DNA of 64,000 nt from Bicyclus anynana (taxonomy: Eukaryota; Arthropoda; Insecta; Lepidoptera; Nymphalidae). Both the position numbers and the translations under genes were made by a program. The stretch lies in the NCBI RefSeq assembly GCF_947172395.1, contig NC_069083.1, forward strand, positions 16,276,501 to 16,340,500, in the 5' to 3' direction. Under the pieces are notes generated by a model, which worked only from the letters and a program-made list of their open reading frames with translations, searched no databases and had not been told where the DNA came from. This document shows positions 35,401 to 46,499 of the stretch, one piece after another (within the stretch, counting starts at the first letter, position 1; each line of letters begins with the position of its first letter).

Positions 35401-38400
35401 TTACGATGTTTTCCTTCACCGTTTGAGACACGTGATATTTATTTTTTTAATATACTATAAAACACAGTCTTCCACAGTATCTGTCTGTCTGTTTGCGATA
35501 GACTCAAAGATTATTGAACGTATTTTCATGCGATTTTCAACAATAGATGAAGTATTTATGGGGAACGTTTCGGTGTATAAAACGTTTATTACATACTTTT
35601 TTTGCTGCGTAAACAGACATAAATTACAGTTAATTTAGTACTACGATTTTTTCATAGTTACACGGAATTGTAAACCTGACGCTCTATCTCGATCAAACGA
35701 CTTAGATACTCGTATCTCGTGAAGACAAATGTAAACCAATAGCAGCACAAACGGAAATATCGCTCTATCTATGTATGCGACGAAAGAGTTGAGACTGGGA
35801 CTCCTCCGCCGCCATTGGTTGACACTATGTTTATTTGTCTTTACGACATGTCGTCCGTTGCATGCTAGGCACAGTGAATATGAGGTTTTAATTTTAACTC
35901 GACACCTCCACGCGTTTTCGGGATTGGGATGAAAATGACTTGTCACACGGACAGAAAACAAAGTGATCTTACAAGAGATCCGCTATAACCTTTTGTAGTA
36001 TGTGGAAAACAAAAAACATACCAAAATGGAACCACGGCGAGAGGTTACTCAGTGCGTCTAGCGTGGGGTCGTTCCGCTTGGTGGCGAATATCTTAAGGCG
36101 CACGTCGAGGAAGCTCTTCACCACCCGCGCGGCGCAGTCGTAGCCCGGCGCCGCCCACGTGACCGGCCCCACCGACTTGTCCGCCTCGCGGGATTCTATA
36201 GCCTCGTCCCAATCTATGGGCTATACAGGAAAAGGTAGTTATTCTAAAGACTATCATAATTATTTAAATATTTGTAAAAAGCGCGATCACAAGAAAAAAA
36301 ATTAATAATTGTTTTTAAAACTGCTTTTAAAACTTCTTTACGCACGCTTGACTTGGGGAGTAAGACTTGTGAATGCGCTACGGAAAGGGTATTGGAACTG
36401 ACATGCTGTTGTTTTAAAAGCGCCATCTGCAGTAACACTGCTGAACTACGAAACAACACAAGTAGGTCCAGCGCCAAATCAGAAGGTGTCCTGTATCAAA
36501 ATTAGTTTGGGGGGCCCAAATGAAGGGTAAATTTCTCACATAAGAAACAAAAATGCAAAACAAAACATAGGAATTAGGATGTTTCCATTTTATGGGTGCT
36601 CGCTTAACCCAGGAACAAAAGAAATTGCTTTTTTACTTTTGTCATTTCTGGAGTGAAACTCTAAAGGCAGTTTTTTTTCCGGAAAGCACCAGATTCAGTG
36701 TGATTCTGGATTGCATTTTACTAATTTTTGCATTCACACTTAAGGGGCCTCTTGTAGTCTGGGGGCCCGTATCAAACGTATCAATGATATTTATTTAGTT
36801 TATTTATTTCCTACAGAAAAACAAAACTTATGCAAACAAAGTCTGTGGTGTTTACTACAAGAATATAATTGCTCAATTACCTCTGGCTCAAACTGACTGG
36901 TGTGAGGATGTTTGATGACGGGAGGGAACTCGGTGAGATACTCGTCCAACTTGGAGTTGATCTTGTTCCGGATGGTGCGCGCCGAGTACTCCTGCTTGTC
37001 GGACGCCACCCAGCACGGCACTATGTTGTGTGCGTCTACCTTCAAAATACATACATAAAATGTATACGTCTGTTTGTTGGTAAGACTTAGAATGAGTATC
37101 CAAAGCTGCTCTAATAGGATCTTACCAAATTTGGCTAGGCAGGAAGAAAAACACGAGCAGAGAACGGGGAGTGTTGATCGATCGTCAAGGAATTCCTTAA
37201 CCCTACATCCTGTAGTCACAAGTTCAGGACTCTGCTCGGAGATTTTCTCTCTACCACGCGATGGACCCGGCACCCGCACGGTGAATTCATGGAATGCTAA
37301 GATATTCATCTCATATTGAACATATAATGCAATGCCTCCAGTTATAGAGCATCTAATTATAGGTAATTTTATGTATATTTTTATGTAATTATGCCTTAAC
37401 CTAATCTTAATATATAAATGCGAAAGGTCATTCGTCACGAAATCTCGAAACCGCTTTATTTACAAACCTGAAATTTAGCAGGGAGGTAGTTTATAGTTTG
37501 TAGGTATCTACTAAGAACGGATTTTGCATATTTGCATAGGGCCGGATTAAAGAGGTCTAGGTACGAAGTGGCAGGCGTCCGCTAGTAGTATATATTAGAA
37601 AGTTTGAAGAATGGGGAACCTTAGACCTTTCCAGAGATTTAATTTTCTATCCCCTAACTTTGGACTATCGCCATGGTATATGTAAAAAGACACAGTTAAT
37701 ATTAAAAAAAGGACATAACATGAGTTGCTTAATTTGATGTTTCAAGCTTAACTCCTATAATATTTTTTACGAAAAATTGTAAAATCATTGCAAGCACCTT
37801 TGATACATCTATATTCTCAGATTTCGGATTAAAAATATCATACAATCAATGATAATAATCAGGATCAACAGCTAAACTGGCATGTCGCATGGCGACTTCG
37901 TTCGTAACACTCCCGATGTTCCGCGCGGGCCGGGGGCGTGTATCGATGAATGAAAACCCACGACTGATACACGTCACTTCCCCGCACGCATGATTTCACA
38001 CCCGCGCAGTCTTTCCCTTTCCCTGTCGCCCGCATATCATGGGAGTGTTATTAACAAACTAACCAGACTATATAAGTATGACCCTTAACCACATAGGCTA
38101 ATCTTTTTTTTTTTTTATTCTTCTTCAGGAGGGGAAATCCTCATGGACACCCTAAAGGGTAGTGCCGGACTCCTACCGGCTAAAACCCCTCCTATCGCCC
38201 TGTTAGCCGTGTACCCGCCTTTCAGCCTATAACACGGTAACATTTTTGTCTGTCTTAAGTTCTTGTTATTTTCCTCCTCTTTTCCTCCTTTTCCTTTTCC
38301 CTAATAATATCCTCAAGGAAATAACATAGGCTAATCTGAACTTAACTAACTTAACTAACTTAACATTATACCTGTATTAATGGTATATTCTTTTTAAATT

Positions 38401-40643
38401 TCTTCTTGGCCCCTTCCACCCACCCCATGGGAACCCTGAGGGGGTTGAAGTCGCACACCACGGCGCCTATCTTGTGGTCTATGATCCACTGCGGCAACGC
38501 GTCTGCTCCACTCCCTTCCAGCAGGTGGAAGGATATGTTTAACTTTTTGCATTCCGCTGCTACTTTTTCTAGACCTGCAAATAAATTTAAGTGATGTCTT
38601 TTACTATTGCTGTACTTTAGAAAACTTTTACAGGAGCGATCTTTCCAAAACTGTGATTAAATTTTACAAAATTAAATACTTAATTTGAACAACACAATCA
38701 AAGAAGTGTTAGTATTAGTTAACTGTCAAGGATGTCCTTAATCCTACACTATCGCTCACAAGTCCAGGGAATTGCGAGGAGTTTTTCTCTCTGCCACACA
38801 ATGGACTATGGAAATATACTCTATACTGTCTGTCATTAAAAAATCTAAATATTAACATTCTGTTTCGCGAATAAACATCTGATCCTATTTTAAAATGCTT
38901 TGACCAATGGAAAGCTATATTATCAGCGAGTAACATAGGCTATTGTAACTCAGTATTCCCATAGGAACAGAACTATGCAGATAAATCTGTGGGTCTGCTG
39001 GTAGAAAATAAGGTCATTTTATTTATACTTACCCAGTCTGCTATAAAATAAATACCAATTACCTTTAATTAAAAAATGGAATTGTCTAACAGAGGCATCT
39101 AAATATTTGGCTATTAAGCAGAAGCAAACATGGAGCGGCACTTCATTCTTCAGTGCCAACTTCTGTGCAAACAGAAAAGCCCAGTTGTCTTGCACCCTGC
39201 TGTCTCTTGACATCCAATACACTATACCTGTCAAAAAAAAAAAACATATTATAGTCAGATGCAATGTTTATGACGTTTCCGAACATTGTGCGTTAAGCTG
39301 CGCAGTAAAAGATTTTAGGTGTCAGCCGCAACGCACAGGGGCGGCGGCAAGGCATTCCTCCGAGCACGTTTATCACCCACCCGCCGTCGCTTATGCGGCT
39401 TGACTTTACGTATGACCGGCGCCGTTTTGACGGCCTACGTGGCGCAGTGGTATGCGCGGTGGATTTACAAGACGGAGGTCCTGGGTTCGATCACTGGCTG
39501 GGCAGATTGAGGTTTTCTTAATTGGCCCAGGTCTGGCTGGTGGGAGGCTTCGGCCGTGGCTATTTACCACCTTACCGACAAAGACGTACCGCCAAGCGAT
39601 TTCGTGTTCCGGTATGATGTCGTGTAGAAACCGAAAGGGGTGTGGACTTTCATCCTCCTCCTCACAAGTTAGCTCGCTTAGTGCATACTATACATCTGTT
39701 ATGATTGGATAAACATTAGTTGATAGATAGATTGTCAAAACTGTTGTACTGTCAACCTATCTTATCTGCAATCTGACTATTGATCAAATACCTCAAGGAA
39801 CTTGCAACATTTTCTTATCAGTGCTAAAATATAGGGTTGTCAGGTCTTTACTTATTATAAAAATTTTGTTTTAAGATATTATTTTATGTATTACATACTT
39901 GACTGGAAGATTAAGTTTCAGCATACTTCAGTACAATTGTATAATTAGAATATATTGAATATGAAACTTTAAAAAGTGTGCCACCCCTAAAATGATATTA
40001 CAGTATGTTTCAAAGATTACACATTGACTTTTGATATACAGTACTGATAGCGACTCTCTATAAAGACTAATACAGTATGATTTATTTAAATTGGACTATA
40101 CAGGCTGATCATAAAGATATATTGTGAATACAATTTCTATGTGTCACTCATATCAACAAACTATGAAGCCTTACAGTAAACAAAAGTTTAATGAAATCTT
40201 AGATGAAAATTGTAATGAAATTTTCTAAAAATCTCAATGGCCAGTTTTTTTTAAAGAAATAATAAAGAGGTAAAGTTTGTGAGGTTGTAAGGGATAATCT
40301 CTGAATCTACAGAACCAATTTTGAAAATTCTTTTACCTATAGAAAGGAATTCATTTACTTATATTTGTAAGTCTCAGTTTATCTCCGTATTCTAACAGGA
40401 ACGGGATCTACGTGGATGAAACTGCGGGTAATTAATGTTTATACCTTCACAGCCGTCCGCAACCTCCTGCTCCTGTGATATTATGCGCACACGTTTTTTG
40501 TTAAAATTAAATGTTAAGATCGATTCAGCGGTCCCTTCCCGCTTCTTTTGTATTTGGTTCATGAAATCACTGATATTATTGTTTTTGCCTTCGGCAGTGG
40601 TCGTTGGCGCAGACAGTTTGAGCTTTTTCGCTGATGAAGCCAT
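32494..40643 (-). CDS. phr: Class II CPD DNA photolyase
   Basis: Eight exons on the minus strand: 40,445-40,643, 39,063-39,227, 38,372-38,574, 36,881-37,039, 36,022-36,220, 34,706-34,898, 34,008-34,249 and 32,494-32,657. Phases close to give 507 aa. It uses FAD and light to split UV-made cyclobutane pyrimidine dimers. Shown by VYWMSRDSRVQDNW (about 69-82), IPLIQVDAHNIVPCW (about 185-199), SNLSPWFHFG (about 300-309), HGFLRMYW with KKILEW, DGRDPNGYVGCMWSICG around 448-463, and MNYDGCKRKF near the end. The start used is MASSAKKLKL; the frame stays open upstream to a possible start at 40,721 (see findings). Residues 1-66 are a poorly conserved leader ahead of the antenna-type domain. Length fits the class (about 450-520). 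Several introns carry SINEs, Helitron-like copies and LINE pieces. Confidence 0.95.
33164..33960 (+). pseudogene. Non-LTR-type retroelement N-terminal fragment
   Basis: In photolyase intron 7, opposite strand. A frame from 33,202 has TPPTSAEDETPVRTTPKG, a poly-Q run, and VPATGGVVRRMRWS. A second, from 33,523, has VTVTAQRLSDQVRAIQRRHL. A third piece around 33,800 reads LRPKLPRLPVCRRN. This order (acidic/proline linker, xxQRLxDQxRxI, then PRLP-RRN) resembles N-termini of some insect LINE polyproteins as I recall them. Frames are broken between pieces and no reverse transcriptase domain follows. Family not certain. Confidence 0.45.
34495..34622 (+). repeat. LINE 3'-UTR-type repeat
   Basis: 'aaaagagcaactgttgagtt', 'tattgccggctcttctcagc' and 'tgccttccgaaccgctgg' match the blocks at 57,840-57,973 (-), 63,265-63,415 (+) and 51,885-51,965 (+). 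Typical of a widespread LINE tail; no coding part. Confidence 0.6.
34640..34702 (+). repeat. RTE-type tail ending next to a splice site
   Basis: 'tttggaagtccttacaggag', 'gcctatgtccagcagagaaa' and 'gtccaccggatggtgacgat' are the same tail as at 18,200 and 56,530. It ends within a few bases of photolyase exon 6 (lower edge 34,706). Confidence 0.65.
35040..35235 (+). repeat. Dispersed repeat family, copy 2
   Basis: 'ggtatttttacggagg', 'aaccgacggacacgatttta', 'gaaacatcgattctttagag' and 'gttgacagaaaaattatgtc' follow the same order as at 31,380-31,592. It abuts a SINE family A copy. Confidence 0.65.
35246..35440 (-). repeat. SINE family A, 5'-truncated
   Basis: Left end 'ttatcaacccatgttcggct', middle 'ccaccacgctggcccgaagt', right end 'ccgtttgagacacgtgatat'. 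The tRNA-like head is missing. In photolyase intron 5. Confidence 0.75.
35700..35850. mobile_element. Short inverted-repeat element (MITE-like)
   Basis: Carries 'ctcgtgaagacaaatgtaaa' at the left and 'tttgtctttacgacatgtcg' at the right as imperfect terminal repeats, with 'cgccgccattggttgacact' inside. Related to 16,450-16,575. Confidence 0.5.
36330..36480 (-). repeat. Single reversed unit of the 180-bp array family
   Basis: 'tgacttggggagtaag', 'gttttaaaagcgccatctgc' and 'ctacgaaacaacacaagtag' are the reverse complement of the array unit at 31,593-32,450. In photolyase intron 4, which shows that the array unit also moves on its own. Confidence 0.65.
37405..37585 (+). mobile_element. Helitron-like element, second subtype
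   Basis: Starts TCTTAATATATAAATGCGAA and ends GGCGTCCGCTAG then TAG. The middle reads 'aaaccgctttatttacaaac' and 'gaaatttagcagggaggtag'. A reversed relative is at 5,776-5,907. Confidence 0.6.
37600..38100. other. Photolyase intron 3, unassigned part
   Basis: Only 'cgttcgtaacactcccgatg' near 37,900 stands out, being an unpaired relative of one arm of the palindrome at 2,220-2,282, followed by a GC-rich patch to 38,030. No gene seen. Confidence 0.4.
38101..38335 (+). repeat. Interspersed repeat, type unknown
   Basis: A T-run, then 'ggaggggaaatcctcatgga', 'aagggtagtgccggactcct' and 'accggctaaaacccctccta'. It looks like a LINE untranslated end, but I see no second copy here to check against. 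Confidence 0.35.
39431..39673 (+). repeat. SINE family B, full length
   Basis: Best copy of the family. Head with box A 'gtggcgcagtggtatgcgcg' and box B 'cctgggttcgatcactggct', then 'aattggcccaggtctggctg', 'taccgccaagcgatttcgtg', 'ggtatgatgtcgtgtagaaa' and 'ggggtgtggactttcatcct'. In photolyase intron 1, antisense. Confidence 0.85.
40256..40430 (+). mobile_element. Non-autonomous Helitron-like element
   Basis: 'aataataaagaggtaaagtt', then 'cagaaccaattttgaaaatt' and 'taacaggaacgggatctacg', ending 'ggatgaaactgcggg'. Same subtype as 4,122-4,295. It reaches almost to the end of photolyase exon 1 (lower edge 40,445). Confidence 0.6.
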
Positions 40644-40721
40644 CTTCGTATTATAGTTTAAAAATCTTACAACACTAATCTTCATTAAACATCTTAATTT
40701 TCGAAACAATAAAAACAACAA

Positions 40722-41354
40722 ATTTCAAAGGTTTTGGTGGGTTGTATTTGCTTTTGATAATGCTTTGACAGTTGACGTTGACATTGACACTTGACAGCCG
40801 GTACACACAAATAATTGTAAAATATTGCCATTAAAATCCCATGCCTACATTAATAGTCTGATAAATAATATATATTTATCAGATAAACGCTTTAGGTGTC
40901 AAAGGATAAACGAGCACAATATGTGCTCTTTAGTACAAAAAAAATTCTCCGTCTCCTATAAAAATGATTGAGGTGTCATTCAATTCGGAATTGAATAAAC
41001 TTAGTTTTTGAAAAAATTGGAGGCACTCTTGCAAAAATTTCAAAAGTTATAAACAATTAACTAAAAATGAAAAGGGGTTCGGTTTTTGACTCATAACTCA
41101 AAAACAATTTGAGATATTTATTTAATTTGACAAAAGATTCAAAAAGAATAAGAAAATTTTCTAACAAAAACTGTAACCTTTAAAAGTCTATAGTCCACAA
41201 CTTTAGGCTTTTTACACAACAATATCACTTCTCAAAAAGGTTCTTTTAGGGCGACACTTTTCGTTTTGATTCACATACATTATATTTTTAATAATAAGCT
41301 TTACGGCTCTGGGTTCTGGCCCTTTTGAGCCCGGATTCACAAACAATAAATTAA
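40722..41354. other. Photolyase 5' flank
   Basis: Immediate upstream region of the minus-strand photolyase. It contains 'gacagttgacgttgacattg' and 'acacttgacagcc', repeated TGACA-type blocks, and an AT-rich tract. No TATA box could be placed with confidence and no gene was seen. Confidence 0.4.
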
Positions 41355-41600
41355 TTATCTCGGACCAATAATAGAAAGACCTGCCTCGCAAGACGTTACC
41401 TCTCTGTCAAAGAATCAACGATCTATTTACCTATATAGAGCGGGGCATTTAGAAGTGTTTGTAAAGTTGAGCGGCTAACGCGTGTATAAAAACTAACAAA
41501 CGCGTTAGATTGTTCGGTTGTATCGATGTTTCATTGTTGTAATCGTTTTCGTCGTCTAAAAAACTCCCTAAATATTCTTTTTTGTGTAGTAAGTAGTTCA
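41355..41600 (-). repeat. Dispersed repeat family, copy 3
   Basis: Reversed relative of 31,380-31,592: 'gacctgcctcgcaagacgtt', 'gtcaaagaatcaacgatcta', 'gtatcgatgtttcattgttg' and 'ctaaaaaactccctaaatat' are complements of its blocks. Carries an extra ~80 bases in the middle ('gttgagcggctaacgcgtgt'). Confidence 0.5.
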
Positions 41601-41694
41601 ATGGCATGAAAAACGGCCAACGACTTCTAATTCAGTAAAAGATGACGTGACGTTCAATTTGAAAATATTTCTATTTTATTTTTGTTATTCTTAA

Positions 41695-41936
41695 CATGTT
41701 AGCCCTTGATTTCAGTCTCACCTGATGGTAAGTGATGATGCAATCTAAGATGGACGGTATGATTTCTACACGACATCATACCGGAACGCTAAATCGCTTA
41801 GCGGTACGTTTTGTAGGTAGGGTGGTAACCAGCCAGACCTGGCCCAATTAAGAAATCCTCAATCGGCCGAGGATCGAACCTAGGACCTCCGTCTTGTAAA
41901 TCCACCGCGCGTACCAGTGCGCCACGGAGGTCGTCA
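41695..41936 (-). repeat. SINE family B, full length, minus
   Basis: Left end is the reversed tail 'ctcacctgatggtaagtgat', right end the reversed head 'tccaccgcgcgtaccagtgc' then 'gccacggaggtcgtc'. Complement of the copy at 39,431-39,673 throughout. Confidence 0.85.
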
Positions 41937-42820
41937 AAAACATAATTATAATTTATAATAAATTTGTAATAAAAACAATATCTAAAAGAAAAATCGATTC
42001 TATTCTTCTAACGAACGAACGAACAGCAAAACATCGATCCATTAATTTAACGTTCTGTGTACAGATTATATTATTCTTGTTAAATATTTTCGATGAGTGA
42101 GTTTACCTCGTCCCCTTCAAAAAACGACAGGCATTTTGTTTCTGCATTTGGGTGCTATTTCATTTCCATGTCTAATTCGTCTATGTTAATTATTATATAG
42201 AGTTTGCACAATGTTGGGCAAAATTTGCCATTTCTATTTCTATTTCATGACAATATTCGTTAATAATGCTGTAGTAAAATGTTGAGCACCCCTGAGTCAT
42301 ATGTTTTTGTTTATTTACATTGTTTAAAATACCTACCCGATCTGACTATAGACAAATATTTATTTAACTAAATATTGCGCTGAAAATGGGGTTCCGCCGG
42401 CCGGACATGTCACCCCGCTAGGAAGGGTACCACTCGGATATTTTTATTTTTCGAGTAGTTACTAAATATTAATTTAAAAATCTAAATATCTATCTATAAA
42501 TTCAGAATAAATTCAAGACATAGCAAAACAAACTACCGTCAACAAAAAAGATTTTCTTTGATTTTTCAAAGAGTTAGTGACTTGTAAACTTATTATGCTT
42601 CAGGTTTGTCCTCTAGATTACCACAAAGTATACACAGTAGTAAACACATGGTGCTGCCAGTCCACACTGTATTTGAGATGGATTTTTTTTTTTTTTTATA
42701 CTGGTATCCCTGCTACCGGATCTGTAATCTTCATTACACATTCTGTGCGTCGCCGGGCTACACGTGCCTACGCGTCAGTTTTTTGTATAACGAAACAAAC
42801 AGTTCAAAGATTACTTTCCT

Positions 42821-43093
42821 TTGTTAGTGTTAGAAAAGGGAAAACAAACTCCTTTATCTGAAGAATACGATAATATAGCAAGAAAAATTAAGAAATTGGG
42901 TAAGATACTGACGCGCGCACGACACAAAGAAAGGTCGTCCAAGTCTCCAAGAAGATTGTCCACCTCATCAACAGTGTCATCAGAATCGAAAAACTCATCA
43001 AGTCATCGCCCGCTTCATTGTCCGCATTGCAGGACATTAAACATTGAAGGTAAAATAAGTTCATATACCCTCATAATCTTTTTATGTCAATAG
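42821..43093 (+). pseudogene. DIRS gag N-terminal remnant
   Basis: A frame of 90 codons beginning MLVLEKGKQTPLSEEYDNIA, then KIKKLGKILTRARHKER, a serine/arginine-rich stretch and HCPHCRTLN (a CxxC pair). The basic, serine-rich make-up suits a gag-like nucleic-acid binding protein. It is cut off from the rest by stops and by the repeat block downstream. Confidence 0.5.
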
Positions 43094-43097
43094 ACAT

Positions 43098-43620
43098 CAT
43101 TGTTAACCTACGGGGTTATCACTTGAAAAAACGGATGTTTGGAACATAACATCGCGGGTAATCTACGGGATTATCACATTATAAATGACATGAGAAAAAA
43201 TATGAACGTAACATTCGATAATTGCGTCTTAATAATCATAGCATTGCGGGTAGTCTTAGGGACTTTGCCGTAATTAACGAAAATAATAATATTGACGCAA
43301 TTAATAACCTGCGGGGTTATCACTTGAAAAAACGGATTTTTGCAATATAACATCGCGGGTAATCTACGGGATTATCACTCTATAAACGACATGAGAAAAA
43401 ATATCAATGTAACATTTGATAATTGCGTCTTATTAATCATAGCATTGCGGGTAGTCTTAGGGACTATCATTTTTACCGTAATTAACGCAAATAATAATTT
43501 TGAAATTATGATTCTTATTATGATTGATTCTAAGGGAATATCACACTACACGATATTAATCATTAGCATTAAGCATAGCGTGGCGGTCTCCGGGACTATC
43601 ACCTTGTCTTAATTAACCCA
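43098..43620 (+). repeat. Degenerate tandem repeat in the DIRS gag region
   Basis: Two units of about 210 bases (starting at about 43,102 and 43,304) share 'ggttatcacttgaaaaaacg', 'cgcgggtaatctacgggatt' and 'gcattgcgggtagtcttagg'. Smaller motifs GGG-N-N-TATCAC recur at about 43,112, 43,162, 43,318, 43,371, 43,461, 43,534 and 43,593. In one frame they read as NLRGYH, AGNLRDYH and AGSLRDYH. Confidence 0.7.
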
Positions 43621-43624
43621 CGGC

Positions 43625-43790
43625 AATAAATTCTTGGCTAGTGGGAGGCTTTGGCTCTGGCACCCTACCGAAAAAGACGTACCGCCAAGCGATTTAGCGT
43701 TCCGGTACGATGTCGTCTAGAAACCGGAAGGGGTGTGGATTTTCATCCTCCTCCTATCAAGTTAGCCCGCTGCCCTCTTAGAATAGGGGA
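43625..43790 (+). repeat. SINE family B inserted in the DIRS element
   Basis: 'ggctagtgggaggctttggc', 'taccgccaagcgatttagcg', 'ccggtacgatgtcgtctaga' and 'ggggtgtggattttcatcct' match the SINE body. The head is missing. It lies between the tandem block and the conserved gag domain. Confidence 0.75.
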
Positions 43791-44001
43791 ATAGAATAGG
43801 TGAAAACATATTCTGTTTGGTATTTTCTTATCATAAAAGGTGCCAATGCTTAAGGTTTTTCAACTAGAAAGTTGCTGATACCGCCAGTGAATTTCATTCG
43901 ACTAATACGGTCGTCAATCCGGATACAGCAGCGCTGAAGTACCTACTCGTAGATTCGACTCGTAGAAGTCGACATTATCAGTACTTGACAATGAACTTCC
44001 T

Positions 44002-44370
44002 ATGATTCTAGGAGAGAACCCTTCACAACCAAAGTGTTATAGCGATGTCATCCAGCTAGATCTGGCTATTCGCCTACAACACATAGCGGGGTCAGGTGCC
44101 AAAATATACGAGCAAGGAGGTTATACACGAATATTAAAAACTGCACCTTGCAACCTGGCACCAATGCTTAATCCGGAAGTGGTAGGTGCGACCACAGAGG
44201 CCGCACTTAAGAGATAAAAACAAACCATACAATAGAGCTACCGCAATATCAGCTAAGGAGCTGGCTGACACTACACTAATGTCGTCAGAACCAAAAATTA
44301 CTGTGCCTATACAAATACTGTTGGATACCCTTAAATTCAGGTGTTCTAGCCATGATTCTATGGTATGAAG
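44002..44370 (+). pseudogene. DIRS gag conserved domain remnant
   Basis: Two overlapping frames read ILGENPSQPKCYSDVIQLDL, then LAPMLNPEVVGATTEAALKR, and after a shift RDKNKPYNRATAISAKELAD. The LNPE and RDK blocks recall the conserved segment of DIRS gag-like proteins. The split between frames near 44,205 shows a frameshift. Confidence 0.55.
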
Positions 44371-44689
44371 GAATTTACTCCTTAATACGCTGAAGTAAGA
44401 TATCAGAGATCAACATCAATAAACTTCTCTTTGGTTAAGGTTTGGCTGAAAAAAAAAAAATAAAAGATCTGGAGCGGAAATGAAACTCGCTCCTATGAAG
44501 CTGTCCTCCACAAAGGATAAGCCATAAGGGGAACATAGAAACTGGTCTATTTCTCCTCAGAATTACAGGTTAAAAGTTACTCGGAAGACAAAGGAGCCTG
44601 CCTACAAGAATCACCACGCCAACTCTGACGTGACGACAGTTTGAACTGTCGTCACATGGTCGTCACGTCCGTCGCGACATCGCGATCGA

Positions 44690-46200
44690 AAGTCGAAACC
44701 ACCAACAGACAGGGTAAGATATGCCGGCAGGCTTTCAAACTTTTATGATTGGTGGTCAGTGATGCTATTATAATGTCATAGATAAAAGGGTACCTAAAAG
44801 ATGCCTCTTTTGAGTCAACGACTTTTATTGTTCCTTCGGTACATTCGAGTTCACCAAAACAGAGAAACGTTCCTGTAAGGCTAATACTTCCATGTCGGAA
44901 AATATTGATATACGAACGTCCTATCCATGATCTTACATGTAATAGACGCTATTACGGAATGCAAACTTTGCTTAGATCAACTTTTAATTCCTTCATTTTT
45001 AATTAGAAAACATAATGGGAAATATAGATTCATACTAAACTTCAAATAACTGAACAGATTTATTGACACCTCTTATGTTCAACTTAAGATTTATAAACAG
45101 CACCAAAGCTTGTTTTTAAAACTATTTTATAAGTCCTCTAAACCTGAGGGATGCTTAATTTTTGATTAGCATTAATCATAATAATAAAAACATATACACA
45201 TGTAGGTATATTCGTTTTAAATTTGGAGAAAAACTAATAATTTAATGTATTTTGGCCGTATTACTGCGTCCGTTGTCTGGATCAAAATAATGAAAGCAGT
45301 GACCAATTTACTGAGATCAAGTAGTCACAATATATTTTGATGATATTTTATTATATCTAATAATAGCTTATACTCCCAAAAGGCCTTGGGGATTATTATC
45401 AGTACCTACTGTTCATCTATGCTTATAATAAATCTGTTGAGAGGTCAACTTAATAATGTTCGTAAGTTCCTGGGTTTCATAATCAATTCTCAGAACAGAA
45501 CTACAAATCACTTTACCTGAGGAAAAGATTTTGAAAATTAAAAAGGAAGTCAATAAATTGCAAATATTAACTGTATTATAGCTGTAAGGTCATATCATTC
45601 GCTTGTTTATTGGGGTTACTTACTTTAGAATACCCGCCGTCCGATACGGATGGCTCTAAACAAACGAGAAAAAAGAAAAAAAAAAAAAAAAAAAACAAAA
45701 ATGGAAATATGACAATATTTGAAAGATTACAAATAGAACAAATATTTGACCATCATCATTATTAACTAGTATTTAGTGGTTAATGATATTCATCAAACTG
45801 AGTTTTGTATAGAAATCTATAGCGAAGCCTCAACTACGGGTTGGGGAGCGGCCTGTGGAGAGGAACGTGCTAGTGTTATGTGGTCGGACACAGTACGTGA
45901 ACGACACATCTATTATTTAGTACAATAATTATTTTTATTGGCAGCATTCCGGACTCGACGGAAAATTTTGCAAAGTTTTATCAAAATACTCAAATTATTC
46001 TTACGAATTCTCAGCTATTTCATACACTAACCGCATGGGAGGCGGTGAATTCCCAAACCTTACAACAAACAAGAAACTGTATACTGTAACTTGCATCTTA
46101 CAAGTACATCAGTTCAGCAGACTATTATGTCGCAGATAAAGAACCACGTTGCGTCCATCCAAAAATTGAATGGGAACTATCATGATGCCAACCTTTTGGA
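44690..46200 (+). pseudogene. DIRS reverse transcriptase and RNase H remnant
   Basis: Pieces in several frames: CRQAFKLL-type start near 44,730, IYFDDILLYL (catalytic YxDD) at about 45,330-45,360, NNVRKFLGFIINSQ near 45,450, LPEEKILKIKKEVNKLQ near 45,520, and TTGWGAACGEERASVMWSD near 45,830 for RNase H, with 'ILKLFLRILSYFIH' after it. Stops and shifts separate every block. Confidence 0.65.
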
Positions 46201-46499
46201 AAACCAGAAACTGATTTATTCACAAGGAGGCTGACTAAAAAATGTGCAAGATACATTTCTTGGCATAGAGATCCTGACGCTTTTATTATAGATGCATTTA
46301 CAATTTAATAGTTGAGTAAAATATTTGATAACAATGCAAAAAGGATCAATGATAGCCCCACTCTGGCTGACACAACCGTGGTACCCCTTATAAAAGAGTC
46401 TTTTTACTTTCAGAACCACTTATAATTAAACCACCATAAACGCTGTTTATCTCCCATTCCAGCAACCGAGATGTACATCAAGAGATTGCCCTGGTTACA

